This document shows positions 46,024-55,245 of a DNA stretch of 64,000 bases, piece by piece. The stretch lies in NCBI RefSeq assembly GCF_005281615.1, contig NZ_SZZM01000001.1:1291001-1355000 (forward strand), read 5' to 3'. The stretch is from Rhodoligotrophos defluvii. Lineage in GTDB: Bacteria > Pseudomonadota > Alphaproteobacteria > Rhizobiales > Im1. Every line of letters starts with the position of its first letter. Within the stretch, counting starts at the first letter, position 1. The notes under the pieces are model-generated. The model was not told the DNA's origin. It made no database searches and worked only from the letters and a program-made list of their open reading frames with translations. The translations under genes were made by a program, and so were the position numbers.

Positions 46024-47207
46024 CCAGCATGAGCAACACCGAATTGCGCCCGACCCGCTCAAGTCTGCCTCATTTCGTCTCGCACGAGCCGTTCGACCCG
46101 TCCGAGGCCGAGGTGCTCACGCCCGCGCAGGAACGGGTCTATCTCGCCTCCGGCTGGCGGATGATGTGGTGGAAGCTCAAGCGCCACAAGGTGGCGGTCG
46201 CCTCCGGCATCTTCCTGCTGCTGATGTATCTCACCATCCCGTTCACCGAGATCCTGGCGCCCTATAACAGCACGACCAGGCATGCCGACTATCTCTATGC
46301 CCCGCCGCAATCGATCCACTTCTTTCACGACGGCCGCTTCATCGGGCCGTTCGTCTATGGCTATGATTCACAGCCCAACCTCGAAACCTTCCGCTGGGAC
46401 TACACCGTGAACCGCGAGAAGGTCTATCCCTTGCGCTTTTTCTGCCAGGGCGACCCCTACGCGCTGTTCGACATGATACCCGCGCGCTTCCATCTGGTAT
46501 GCCCGGCGGAAGGCGGCGTGTTCTTCCCGCTCGGCACCGACCGCCTCGGCCGCGACATGCTCAGCCGCATCATCTACGGCACCCGCATCTCCCTCACGGT
46601 AGGACTGATCGGTATCACCATCTCCTTCATCCTGGGCATCACGCTCGGCGGCATGGCCGGCTATTTCGGCGGCTGGATCGATGCGGCCATCCAGCGGGTG
46701 ATCGAGATCCTGCGCTCCTTGCCGGAGCTGCCCTTGTGGCTTGCCCTGTCGGCCGCCCTGCCGGTCACCTGGTCGCCCATCGTCATCTATTTCGGGATCA
46801 CCATCATCCTCGGGCTCCTCGATTGGCCCGGCCTTGCGCGCTCCGTGCGCTCCAAATTCCTGGCGTTGCGGGAGGAGGACTTCACGTCCGCCGCCGTGCT
46901 CATGGGTGCCAAGCCCTCGCGGGTCATCGGGCGGCACCTGGTGCCCAATTTCATGAGCCATTTGATCGCCAGCGCCACCCTGTCGGTGCCGGCGATGATT
47001 CTCGGCGAGACCGCGTTGTCCTTCCTGGGGCTGGGGCTCAGGCCGCCTATCACCAGCTGGGGCGTTCTGCTGAACGAGGCGCAGAACCTGGCAGCCATCG
47101 AGTTCTACCCCTGGATCATCACCCCGATGGTCCCGGTGATCCTGGTCATTCTCGCCTTCAACTTCCTGGGCGACGGCCTGCGCGATGCGGCCGACCCCTA
47201 TCACTGA
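46020..47207 (+). CDS. ABC transporter permease, peptide type (DppC-like)
   Basis: The 395-residue permease has a longer N-terminal cytoplasmic part (with SEAEVLTPAQERVYLASGWRMMWWKL), a first helix near residues 60-80, and a periplasmic loop of about 100 residues. Typical DppC text follows: FPLGTDRLGRDMLSRIIYGTRISLTVGLIG, the EAA loop AVLMGAKPSRVIGRHLVPNF, and ETALSFLGLGLRPPITSWG. It completes the importer. It is convergent with aroA, with 5 bp between stop codons. Confidence 0.93.
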   Translation: MTSMSNTELRPTRSSLPHFVSHEPFDPSEAEVLTPAQERVYLASGWRMMWWKLKRHKVAVASGIFLLLMYLTIPFTEILAPYNSTTRHADYLYAPPQSIHFFHDGRFIGPFVYGYDSQPNLETFRWDYTVNREKVYPLRFFCQGDPYALFDMIPARFHLVCPAEGGVFFPLGTDRLGRDMLSRIIYGTRISLTVGLIGITISFILGITLGGMAGYFGGWIDAAIQRVIEILRSLPELPLWLALSAALPVTWSPIVIYFGITIILGLLDWPGLARSVRSKFLALREEDFTSAAVLMGAKPSRVIGRHLVPNFMSHLIASATLSVPAMILGETALSFLGLGLRPPITSWGVLLNEAQNLAAIEFYPWIITPMVPVILVILAFNFLGDGLRDAADPYH

Positions 47208-47212
47208 GACGG

Positions 47213-48556
47213 CTAGGCCGACGAGATATCGGCGCCGAGTCCCTGCATCAGGGGCATGAACGAAGGAAAGCTGGTGGCGATCATCCGGCCGTCATCCACC
47301 GTCACCGGCTCACGGGAAGCGAGCCCCAGGGTAAGGAACGCCATGGCGATGCGGTGGTCCATATGAGTCTCCACCACACCGCCCCCCCTGGGCCGGCCAG
47401 CAGGACCTGCGCCCTCCACCATCAGCCAGTTCTCGCCCACCTCGTGCGGCACGCCATTGGCGGAAAGCCCAGCCACGATGGCGGCCAGCCGGTCGCTCTC
47501 CTTCACCTTGAGCTCATCCAAACCGATCATTTCGGTGCGGCCCTCGGCGCAGGCTGCTGCAATGGACAGGATCGGGTACTCATCGATCATCGAGGCCGCG
47601 CGCTCCGCCGGCACGCGCACACCCTTGAGCCGGCTATGGCGGACCTCGATGTCGCCCACCGGCTCGCCGCCGGCAAGGCGCTCGTTGCGGATTACGATAT
47701 CGCCGCCCATCTCGACCAAGGTCTCGATCAACCCGGTGCGGGTGGGGTTCAGCATCACGTTCTCCAGGATGATGTGCGAACCCTCCGTGATCAGCGCAGC
47801 GACCAGAGGAAAAGCGGCTGAGCTCGGGTCGGCCGGTACCACGATCGGCTGCGGATTGAACTCGGTATGGCCACGCACCGTGATGCGCCGGCCGCCGCCT
47901 TCGGGCACCGTGGTGATGTCCGCCCCGAACGCCTGCAGCATCCGTTCCGTATGGTCCCGGGTCGGCACCGCTTCGATCACCGTGGTTTCGCCCGGCGTGT
48001 TGAGCGCAGCAAGCAGTATGGCCGATTTCACCTGGGCGGATGCGACCGGCAGGGTGTAAGCGATCGGGATGCCGCGCTCGGCGCCGGTGATGGTGGCCGG
48101 CAGCCGACCCCCCTCCGATGCGACAAAGCGCGCCCCCATTTGCTCCAGCGGCACCACGACCCGCCCCATGGGCCGCTTGCACAGGGAAGCATCGCCGGTG
48201 AGCACGGCCCGAATGGGCGTCGTGGCGATCAGCCCCATGCACAGCCGCACGCCGGTGCCCGCATTGCCGAAATCCAGCGGCGCCGAAGGCGTGGAGAAGC
48301 CGCCGACGCCCACCCCATGGACATGCCAGCGGCCATCATCGTCGCGGCTCACCTCGGCGCCGAGCGCGCGCATGGCGGCGGCTGTGGCCAGGACATCCTC
48401 GGCCTCCAGCAGGCCGTCGATCGTCGTCTCGCCGACCGTCAGTGCGCCCAGCATCAGCGCCCTGTGCGAGATGGACTTGTCGCCCGGCACCCTGACCTGG
48501 CCCTTGAGGCCCTTGGAATGGCGGGACACGAGGGGCGACTTGCCGACTTCTGCCAT
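47213..48556 (-). CDS. aroA: 3-phosphoshikimate 1-carboxyvinyltransferase (EPSP synthase), class II-like
   Basis: The 447-residue protein has [17 protein letters not shown] with the substrate-binding Lys-Ser, [63 protein letters not shown] and [12 protein letters not shown]. It condenses shikimate 3-phosphate with PEP. The text resembles the Agrobacterium CP4 class II enzyme more than the E. coli class I enzyme, but at the position of CP4's glyphosate-tolerance Ala100 (NAATG) this protein has Gly (NAGTG). Start 48556 (MAEVGKSPL) is preferred over in-frame 48631. The gene is divergent from the FYDLN-acid protein gene, an order seen widely in Rhizobiales. Confidence 0.95.
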   Translation of the reverse strand: MAEVGKSPLVSRHSKGLKGQVRVPGDKSISHRALMLGALTVGETTIDGLLEAEDVLATAAAMRALGAEVSRDDDGRWHVHGVGVGGFSTPSAPLDFGNAGTGVRLCMGLIATTPIRAVLTGDASLCKRPMGRVVVPLEQMGARFVASEGGRLPATITGAERGIPIAYTLPVASAQVKSAILLAALNTPGETTVIEAVPTRDHTERMLQAFGADITTVPEGGGRRITVRGHTEFNPQPIVVPADPSSAAFPLVAALITEGSHIILENVMLNPTRTGLIETLVEMGGDIVIRNERLAGGEPVGDIEVRHSRLKGVRVPAERAASMIDEYPILSIAAACAEGRTEMIGLDELKVKESDRLAAIVAGLSANGVPHEVGENWLMVEGAGPAGRPRGGGVVETHMDHRIAMAFLTLGLASREPVTVDDGRMIATSFPSFMPLMQGLGADISSA

Positions 48557-48702
48557 GCTGAACCTTACCCAAACTTCTTGCGAACCGGCGGGGTGGTACC
48601 ATATAGGGAGCTCCCCGTCACCGTCCGCCATTTGCTTTTGACAGCCGCGGAGGCGCGTGGCATGGGGTTTAGCAATCCAGAACTAAGGCAAGGGTCAAAT
48701 CG

Positions 48703-49101
48703 GTGGTCAAACCGGAACTTGGAACCAAGCGCAGCTGTCCCAACTGCTCTACGCGCTTCTACGATCTCCAGAAGGACCCCATCGTCTGCCCGAAGTGCGG
48801 TTATGCCTTCGTTGCTGAAGCGCTGCTGCCCTCAAAGATGGAGCATGTTGCGGCGGCCGCGCCCGTGGCCAAGGCTGTGGTTGTTCCCGACGATGAGGAG
48901 TTCGACGAGGTCGAGCTGGTCTCCCTCGACGACATCGAGGGCGAGGACAAGGATGACGACGAGGTGCCGGCCATCGAGGATGTCGAGATCGTCGACGATG
49001 ACGTGGTGAAGGACGAGGATGCCTTCCTCGAGGACGATGACGAGGAAGGGGCGGACGTCACCGGTATCATCGGCGTCAATGATGACGACGAAGAGACCTG
49101 A
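48703..49101 (+). CDS. FYDLN acid domain protein (TIGR02300 family)
   Basis: The 132-residue protein starts at a GTG (VKPELGTKRSCPNCSTRFYDLQKDP). The first 45 residues form a zinc-ribbon-like domain with CPNC and CPKC pairs and the FYDL motif after which the family is named. The rest is strongly acidic, dominated by Asp and Glu (for example VPDDEEFDEVELVSLDDIEG). The function of the family is not established. In alphaproteobacteria the gene characteristically sits between aroA and a tRNA-Ala gene, exactly as here. Confidence 0.93.
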   Translation: MVKPELGTKRSCPNCSTRFYDLQKDPIVCPKCGYAFVAEALLPSKMEHVAAAAPVAKAVVVPDDEEFDEVELVSLDDIEGEDKDDDEVPAIEDVEIVDDDVVKDEDAFLEDDDEEGADVTGIIGVNDDDEET

Positions 49102-49204
49102 AGGACGCCAACTTCTGCTTGATCTCGAAACTGGGCCGGCCTAAGAAGTCGGCGCTGCTTCCGCGGGCGGTTGCCCAACCCGCCGGCTGCCAAGGGAAGC
49201 GACA

Positions 49205-49280
<76 letters not shown>

Positions 49281-50591
49281 TCAGCCACCTTTTCCATTCG
49301 CTGCGCTGTTCAAGCGGTCGAAGGCCTGGTCGAATTGGTCCAGCGGCGCGACTGCGTAGTTCTCCAGATTGTTGATCACCAACCGGTGCTGCCGGTGCGG
49401 CGCCTCGGCCTTGGCGACGAAATCGAACCAGGCCGAATAGACTTCCCGAATGGGATCGCCCCCGCCGTGGCCTGAATAAAGGCTCTGAAGCGCATCGGTC
49501 ATTGGCGCTCCGGATTTAGCCCGCAATCTCGTGATCTCCTCAGGTGAAATCCGCTGCTGCAGACCGGGACGCCCGGGAACGAGCGTCAGCACGTTGAGCT
49601 GTTCGGCAACCTTGATGAGCTCGAAGCGTGGTTGATGCGTGAATGGACGCAGCTCATTGCGTACGGCGGAGAAGAGATCAAGTTCCAGCAGGACGTTTTC
49701 CATTGCTCCCGGAGCAAGGTTCTCAATGTCGCGTCCCTTGATATGCAGCCAGTCGCCTTTCGCCACGCCGACGCTGGTCTGGAGCTGATCATCGGCCAAG
49801 AGACGCTCGGCAAAGGTGCTCTTGCCGCACGAAGTGGGGCCGGCCACCACCACCAGGTTTTTGATCTGGCGCTTCCGCGCCTCGACGATGAAGCGGCCCT
49901 TGAACGGCGATTTCGTGACGGTGATCGGCTCGAATAGGGATGTGTGAGCGTTGAACAGCAGCTTCATGGCGGCCGGGGTAAAGAAGAAGGTGCGGCCGCT
50001 CATGCGGCCCCTGTCCTTCGGCGGCGCCAGCTGGATAAGCGGCAGATGGCTTGCGAGGAGGGACAGCGGGTTCAGCCATTTCCGGCCTCTGGTCGCCGAC
50101 GAAGGTGCTGCCACCTCTAGGATGATCCTTCGGCGCGCGATCTTCATTATTTTCCGCAGCGCATGGACAGCGTCGTACATGTGGTGGAGAACGTTGAGGC
50201 ACAGCACGATGTCAAATTGCCGGCCCTGAGAATCCCACGTCTCGAAATCCTCTTGCAGATACTCAGGGCTAAGGCCGACACAGTCCGCAAGCTCGGTTGC
50301 CCTACGCACCCGCTCGGCATTGGTGTCGAGTCCCACCGCTTCGCTTGCGCCCCGGCGCAAAGCTTCGATACAGAAATAACCGTAGAAGCTGCCGATATCG
50401 AGGATGCGCTGGCCGACGACCGGCTCCGAGAAGATGATGTCTGTCAGATATGACCGGTCGTGTCCTGGGGTCACGAGCCCGCCGCCCAGGTCTATGGCCT
50501 GGTAATGCAGCCCTTTGCTCTCGGCGAAAGCCGCGAGCTTTTTCCGGCTGGCGTTGCTTTCACCGGCGTCATGATTTGGTTTTGGTCGCAT
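49281..50591 (-). CDS. methyltransferase-P-loop NTPase fusion protein
   Basis: The product of about 436 residues fuses two domains. The first (about 1-250) is a class I SAM-dependent methyltransferase with ILDIGSFYGYFCIEALRRGA as motif I, VGLDTNAERV, and FDIVLCLNVLHHMYD. It resembles tRNA-modification CmoB-like or sugar/lipid methyltransferases. The second (from about 260) has Walker A VVVAGPTSCGKSTFAERLL and a mixed C-terminal domain with a small-kinase feel. Met at 50591 (MRPKPNHDAG) is taken as start, 50639 being an alternative with 16 more residues. The stop is directly adjacent to the tRNA-Ala 3' end. Substrates are unknown; sulfotransferase genes lie next to it. Confidence 0.75.
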   Translation of the reverse strand: MRPKPNHDAGESNASRKKLAAFAESKGLHYQAIDLGGGLVTPGHDRSYLTDIIFSEPVVGQRILDIGSFYGYFCIEALRRGASEAVGLDTNAERVRRATELADCVGLSPEYLQEDFETWDSQGRQFDIVLCLNVLHHMYDAVHALRKIMKIARRRIILEVAAPSSATRGRKWLNPLSLLASHLPLIQLAPPKDRGRMSGRTFFFTPAAMKLLFNAHTSLFEPITVTKSPFKGRFIVEARKRQIKNLVVVAGPTSCGKSTFAERLLADDQLQTSVGVAKGDWLHIKGRDIENLAPGAMENVLLELDLFSAVRNELRPFTHQPRFELIKVAEQLNVLTLVPGRPGLQQRISPEEITRLRAKSGAPMTDALQSLYSGHGGGDPIREVYSAWFDFVAKAEAPHRQHRLVINNLENYAVAPLDQFDQAFDRLNSAANGKGG

Positions 50592-50700
50592 AAGCTCCAC
50601 ATGGTCATCGTTGAAGACGGCAATGCCGGGGCGGGGCACGCGACGGTCATGTCAAACCCCACTGGCTACCAACAGACGAGTTACGTCTGCCGCTCGCGCG

Positions 50701-51630
50701 CTAGCCGAGCAATGCGCCGCCTCCGGCAGGCGCTAGCGGCGGCGGCTGCCGTTCCTCCTTGGTGCTCGCAGGGCAGGCCACGTGGTAACCCCATTTGGGG
50801 TTGAGATTTTCTTCAACGATCTGTTTGAGCGTGCGCAGCTGTTCGGCGTCGAAATAGTCGAGATAGCCGTGCACCTTGCCGCGCCGCACCTTGAACGACA
50901 TAGGATCGGAAGGATCGGCGGGCCGCAGCCCGGAGTTACGATAGTAATGAGCGCGCTCAAGGCGTTGCAGGTTCTCGAAAGCGCAAAACTCCACTGCCTC
51001 GCTAATTTCCTGATCGGAAAAGCGTTCGCCGAAGAAGTGCATTACCCGAGCAAGCTCGGTCTCCGGTTCGCCGCGGATCTCCTCGTATTTCGCAAGCATC
51101 ATGCAGGGAGATGTCTCGATCGCGCGAAGCCACTGGTTCTGGTAAGCGATAATGGTATGGATCCCGTAGCCGGGCTCGGTCGCGAACTCGAACAGTTCCT
51201 TGCCCTTGGACAGGTTTTCCCGCTTGCCGGGCCCTCGTTTCGTGATTTGGTGATATTGCGATACGACGACGTCCACGGGATGGCGGCCTAGGAACAGGAC
51301 CCGCTGGCCGCGATACATGCTCTTGTCCGAATTGAGGGCCGCGACACCGCCCAAGGGAAGACAATCATGTGAAAAGAGAACGTTGGGAATGCGCGGATGC
51401 AGCAGATGGAAGTCGTCGTATCCGATGAGCAGGCCGTCCGGCAAGTTATACCGAACCTGGTACAGCCGCGTGAGCATGGCCCTGAGCCATGTCCGGCCGG
51501 ACTTCGGGAAGGAGATCACGATAAGATCCGCTTCGCGGATGCGCTTCTTCTCAGTCAGCAAGTCGCGAAAATTCTTCCGCGCCTTTTTCGAAGTGGCCAG
51601 TTTCGGGATGAGCTTCAAAGCCCGACGCAT
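50701..51630 (-). CDS. sulfotransferase domain protein
   Basis: The 309-residue protein has the PAPS-binding elements of cytosolic-type sulfotransferases: the 5'-phosphosulfate loop LIVISFPKSGRTWLRAML at about residue 36, the 3'-phosphate segment VLFLGRHPVDVVVSQYHQ near residue 110, and a late FKVRRGKVHGYLDYF that resembles the RKGxxGDWKNxF region. It should move sulfate from PAPS to a hydroxyl or amino group on a small molecule or glycan. The C-terminal tail is Pro/Gly-rich. It is divergent from a second sulfotransferase gene 240 bp away, and shares its strand with the methyltransferase fusion. Confidence 0.87.
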   Translation of the reverse strand: MRRALKLIPKLATSKKARKNFRDLLTEKKRIREADLIVISFPKSGRTWLRAMLTRLYQVRYNLPDGLLIGYDDFHLLHPRIPNVLFSHDCLPLGGVAALNSDKSMYRGQRVLFLGRHPVDVVVSQYHQITKRGPGKRENLSKGKELFEFATEPGYGIHTIIAYQNQWLRAIETSPCMMLAKYEEIRGEPETELARVMHFFGERFSDQEISEAVEFCAFENLQRLERAHYYRNSGLRPADPSDPMSFKVRRGKVHGYLDYFDAEQLRTLKQIVEENLNPKWGYHVACPASTKEERQPPPLAPAGGGALLG

Positions 51631-51873
51631 TCGCGAATATTCTCCTCGGCGGGTAGCGAAACCGGGACTGCAGCCCGTGCTCGCAGTGAACTGTTACCAC
51701 CCCGGCATGTCACATGACAACAGCGGCGAGGATGGGATCGGGCAAGGGAAAAGAGCCGCGCGTCCATATGTGATTTACGGATCGTAGGAAAATATGTAAG
51801 GACCCCACGGTGTGGTGATGTGGCCCGAACTCATGGCTGGCGTCTGTTTGTTCTGGCCGAGTCGGAGGGTTCT

Positions 51874-52821
51874 GTGAAGCAGCAGCAGGCAGCCATTGTG
51901 GCGATACCCAGTGCCGCCTGGCTGGAGAGCGCGGTGCTCACGTACGGCCCCCGCAAAGCTGGTACGACCTTGCTGCAGAACCTGCTCGATGGAGGAGATC
52001 AGCTCTTTGCTTATCCGGCCGAGCTGAAGCTAAAGAGCCTCGTCAGGCACCCGCTTGGCGCGGACCCAGTAGGTCACTATGCCGAAACCTCCCGGATTCC
52101 GCAGATCGCATCACCGCATTTTGCGGTGGAGCGATATAGGCAAGCGTGGAACGCCGCCAGGTCCCGCCGTGACTGGCACCCCGACCTGCGGGAGCTCATC
52201 TGCTTCGATCTCGCGACGGTCTATGACCTATGTACGAACAGACCGCGACGTCCGTCGGGCTGGTGCGCGAAGGACGTGGGCGGCGACACGGATGCCATAA
52301 TGCAGGCCTGGCGGCGCATGTTCCCCGAAGGCCGCGCGATCTTCATCGTTCGCGACCCGCTGATGATCACGCGCGCCGTCCTGCAGGACCGGCGCCGCAA
52401 GTCGATCCGCCTGCCCTTCAGGCGAATCCTGTATGAGACACTCGATCCCCTCAGGGTTGTCGCCAGTCAGGCGAAATACTTGACCGACTCCGACGTGCTC
52501 GTCATTTCCTACGAGCATCTCGTCCGCGACCCCAAAGCGGTGATGGGGCGGGTCGCCGACTTTCTCGGGATCGACTGGTTTCCGAACCTCGCCGTGCCGA
52601 CCATATTCGGCGAGCCTGTCGTGGTGCGGACGGCCTCCCGCGCCGAAAGAAGCGTTTTCCACGAGGACCGAATCTGGACCGATGGCCTCACCTGGAGGGA
52701 AAAGCTCATCGTCGCCACCGTGCACGCACTGGCACAACTCCGGTCGCGCTATCGGGTCGATTATAATGCTCTGCGCCGCCAAGTCTTAGAGCAGATGAGG
52801 GCCAAGGCGCGGGCTGCTTAA
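51874..52821 (+). CDS. sulfotransferase family protein
   Basis: The protein of about 315 residues has an N-terminal PAPS loop, LTYGPRKAGTTLLQNLLDGG, near residue 20, and a second PAPS element RAIFIVRDPLMITRAVLQDRR near residue 150. VLVISYEHLVRDPKAVMGRVADFLGIDW is the common SYExL-xD segment of bacterial sulfotransferases. GTG 51874 is chosen because GGAGGG precedes it by four bases; GTG 51820 would add 18 residues with a weak binding site. The sequence is quite different from the neighbouring sulfotransferase, so the two probably act on different sites. Substrate unknown. Confidence 0.82.
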   Translation: MKQQQAAIVAIPSAAWLESAVLTYGPRKAGTTLLQNLLDGGDQLFAYPAELKLKSLVRHPLGADPVGHYAETSRIPQIASPHFAVERYRQAWNAARSRRDWHPDLRELICFDLATVYDLCTNRPRRPSGWCAKDVGGDTDAIMQAWRRMFPEGRAIFIVRDPLMITRAVLQDRRRKSIRLPFRRILYETLDPLRVVASQAKYLTDSDVLVISYEHLVRDPKAVMGRVADFLGIDWFPNLAVPTIFGEPVVVRTASRAERSVFHEDRIWTDGLTWREKLIVATVHALAQLRSRYRVDYNALRRQVLEQMRAKARAA

Positions 52822-52945
52822 GGGCAGATGCCGTGGCGGAATACTGACTGACGACACGTGTTCGCCTGTTGAGATGCGTATTCTTTCTCTCTAGTATCGC
52901 GGCAAAAATGCCGAAGAGGCGAAGCGCGCATCGCGGGAGCATGGC

Positions 52946-53872
52946 ATGGACGCCGAGGGTATTCTTACCGCCGATACACCCTATCGCTATAGGGTAAGCA
53001 GGAAGCTCAATCTGTTTCTGGTGAAGAAGCTTAAGGTCTCGCGCGTGCCGGCGATCCGCACGAGCAAGACGTTCAATGCCTTGATGAGCCCGTTCTCGCA
53101 GCTTCGCCGGAAGCGTGCTGCGGCAAATCTGTCTCCACCTCCGTTGAAGATCGCCCAGGACCAGGGCTATTGCTTGCTCTCGCCGGCCGAAGTGCCGGAA
53201 ATCACTCCCGCCATCAAGCAGGCCGATGACATCTATCAAGCCGCCTTGGCCGCCGGAAAGAATGCCGGGTCGGGCAAGGACAAAGACTATTTGTTCCCCA
53301 TGGCCCGCGGCGCTGCGCTCAGCGAGTATACCGATATCATGCGGCTTGCGGTCAGCCGCCCCATACTCGATAGCGTGTCAGCCTATCTCGGCGAGGTGCC
53401 GATCGTGAGCCAGATCTCGGTTCTGGTCAGCCCGCCAAACGAGAGCCAGATCGGCAGCCAGCTCTACCACCTGGATTTCGCCGACGAGAAGCAGGTGAAG
53501 CTATTCGTCTATGTGCATGAGGTAGGTGAGGAGAACGGCCCGTTCACCTTTGTGCCTGTGGCTGAAAGCGAAAAGCTGGTGCGGCAGTTCAACTACGACC
53601 GCGGAAGGCTCACTCTCGAGCAGGTCGACAGCGCAATCGGCAAGCAGGGCCAGGTCCAGGTCATGGGACCGCCCGGCACGGCCGTGCTGGTTGATACCTC
53701 CCGCTGCATGCACTACGGCTCGAACCGGAACAAGACCACCCGTGTGGCCCTGCTCATCCAGTACACCCCGCACACCGTTCCCGAACAGCTTCCCACCGTC
53801 TGGCCCGTCGAGCACCTCAAGCGGCAACTGCAGCTCGATGAGATCCAGACCATGGCTTTGTCGTTGGACTAA
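52946..53872 (+). CDS. phytanoyl-CoA dioxygenase-like Fe(II)/2-oxoglutarate oxygenase
   Basis: The 308-residue protein contains a plausible 2-His-1-carboxylate triad: YHLDFADEKQVKLFVYVHEVG (HxD) near residue 178 and RCMHYGSNRNKTTRVALLIQY with the distal His near residue 256 and a 2-oxoglutarate-binding Arg after it. GPFTFVP between them is typical of the PhyH family. It would hydroxylate an unknown substrate in the cytoplasm. SD GGGAG precedes the start. It runs toward the aminotransferase gene 18 bp later, so the two are likely co-transcribed. Confidence 0.78.
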   Translation: MDAEGILTADTPYRYRVSRKLNLFLVKKLKVSRVPAIRTSKTFNALMSPFSQLRRKRAAANLSPPPLKIAQDQGYCLLSPAEVPEITPAIKQADDIYQAALAAGKNAGSGKDKDYLFPMARGAALSEYTDIMRLAVSRPILDSVSAYLGEVPIVSQISVLVSPPNESQIGSQLYHLDFADEKQVKLFVYVHEVGEENGPFTFVPVAESEKLVRQFNYDRGRLTLEQVDSAIGKQGQVQVMGPPGTAVLVDTSRCMHYGSNRNKTTRVALLIQYTPHTVPEQLPTVWPVEHLKRQLQLDEIQTMALSLD

Positions 53873-53890
53873 AGAGGCTCAGGTGCAATC

Positions 53891-55207
53891 ATGCTGACCA
53901 GTAGCTTGCGGAATTTGGGCCTGGATCAAGCCCTCGACCAGGCCGAGCGCCGGTATCGGGGCCGGAACCCTAAAAGCGCGGCGCGCCACGAGGCCGCAAG
54001 CAGAACCATGCCGGGCGGCAATACCCGCACGGTGCTGCACTACACGCCATTCCCCGTCGCCATCGTCAAGGGCGAAGGCGCAACGCTTACCGACCTCGAC
54101 GGCCACACCTATACGGATTTTCTGAGCGAATACACCGCTGGTCTCTACGGCCATTCCAACGAGATCATTGCTTCAGCGGTGCGCGCCGCGCTGGCCAACG
54201 GCGTGGTGCTGGGCGGGCCCAACCAGTACGAGGCGGAGCTCGCCCGGCTGTTGTGCGAGCGCTTTCCCTCCTGCGAGAAGGTGCGCTTCTGCAATTCCGG
54301 CACGGAAGCCAATGTGAACGCCATCGGGCTGGCGCGCGCGGTGACCGGACGCACCGATGTCATGATCTTCGCCAATGCCTATCACGGCGGCGTCCTGACC
54401 TTCTCCGGCGGCGGCTCGCCCATGAACGTGCCGTTCCCCTTCATCACTGCCACCTACAACGATATTGAGGGCACCCGCCGGCTACTACAGGACAATGGCG
54501 AGCGGCTGGCCGCGGTCATACTGGAGCCGATGATGGGCTCGGGCGGTGCGATCGCCGCCAAGACCGAGTTCCTGCAGATGCTGCGCGAGGAAACGGAAGC
54601 GCTCGGCATCGCGCTGATTTTCGACGAGGTGATGACCTCGCGCCTCTCCGCCGGCGGCCTGCAGGCGAAGACCGGCGTTATCCCGGACCTCACCACCTTC
54701 GGCAAATATGTGGGTGGCGGGCTCACCTTCGGCGCCTTCGGCGGTAGGGAGCGTTTCATGGAGCGGCTCAACCCGTTCCGCAGCGACGGCCTCACCCATT
54801 CCGGCACCTACAACAACAACGTGCTGACCATGGCTGCAGGCGTCGCCGGCCTATCCAAGGTCTATACGCCGGAGGTGGCCGAGGCCTTCACCGCCCGGGG
54901 CGAGCGGCTGAAATCCGCTCTGAATCAAGTGGCGCAAAGGCGCGGTCTGCCGATCCAGGTGACCGGTGTGGGCACCATCATGTGCGTGCACTTCACCGAT
55001 AAGGAGATCCGCTCGCCGCAAGACATACCACCGGTCGACCCCAGGCTGCGGGCGCTCTTCCACTTGGAGATGCTGGAGCGCGGCTTCTATATGGCACGCC
55101 GCGGGTTCATCAGCCTGTCTCTGCCGCTGACGGACGCGGACTATGACCGGTTCGCCGAGGCCTTTGACGACGTGATCACGCTCGTGCAGCCCCATCTGCC
55201 GGCCTGA
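53891..55207 (+). CDS. class III PLP-dependent aminotransferase (glutamate-1-semialdehyde aminomutase-like)
   Basis: The 438-residue protein has class III features: MPGGNTRTVLHYTPFP, DLDGHTYTDFLSEYTAGLYGH, the cofactor-phosphate segment FCNSGTEANVNAIGLARA, the Asp of ALIFDEVMTSR that holds the pyridine nitrogen, and the Schiff-base Lys in LTTFGKYVGGG. The closest familiar relatives are GSA aminomutases, but the leader and context argue for an amino-donor transferase rather than HemL. It lies 18 bp after the PhyH-like gene and 38 bp before the AidB-like gene. Confidence 0.88.
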   Translation: MLTSSLRNLGLDQALDQAERRYRGRNPKSAARHEAASRTMPGGNTRTVLHYTPFPVAIVKGEGATLTDLDGHTYTDFLSEYTAGLYGHSNEIIASAVRAALANGVVLGGPNQYEAELARLLCERFPSCEKVRFCNSGTEANVNAIGLARAVTGRTDVMIFANAYHGGVLTFSGGGSPMNVPFPFITATYNDIEGTRRLLQDNGERLAAVILEPMMGSGGAIAAKTEFLQMLREETEALGIALIFDEVMTSRLSAGGLQAKTGVIPDLTTFGKYVGGGLTFGAFGGRERFMERLNPFRSDGLTHSGTYNNNVLTMAAGVAGLSKVYTPEVAEAFTARGERLKSALNQVAQRRGLPIQVTGVGTIMCVHFTDKEIRSPQDIPPVDPRLRALFHLEMLERGFYMARRGFISLSLPLTDADYDRFAEAFDDVITLVQPHLPA

Positions 55208-55245
55208 CCGGCGGCTAACCCCAAGGCTGACCGCCGGAGGCTGTC

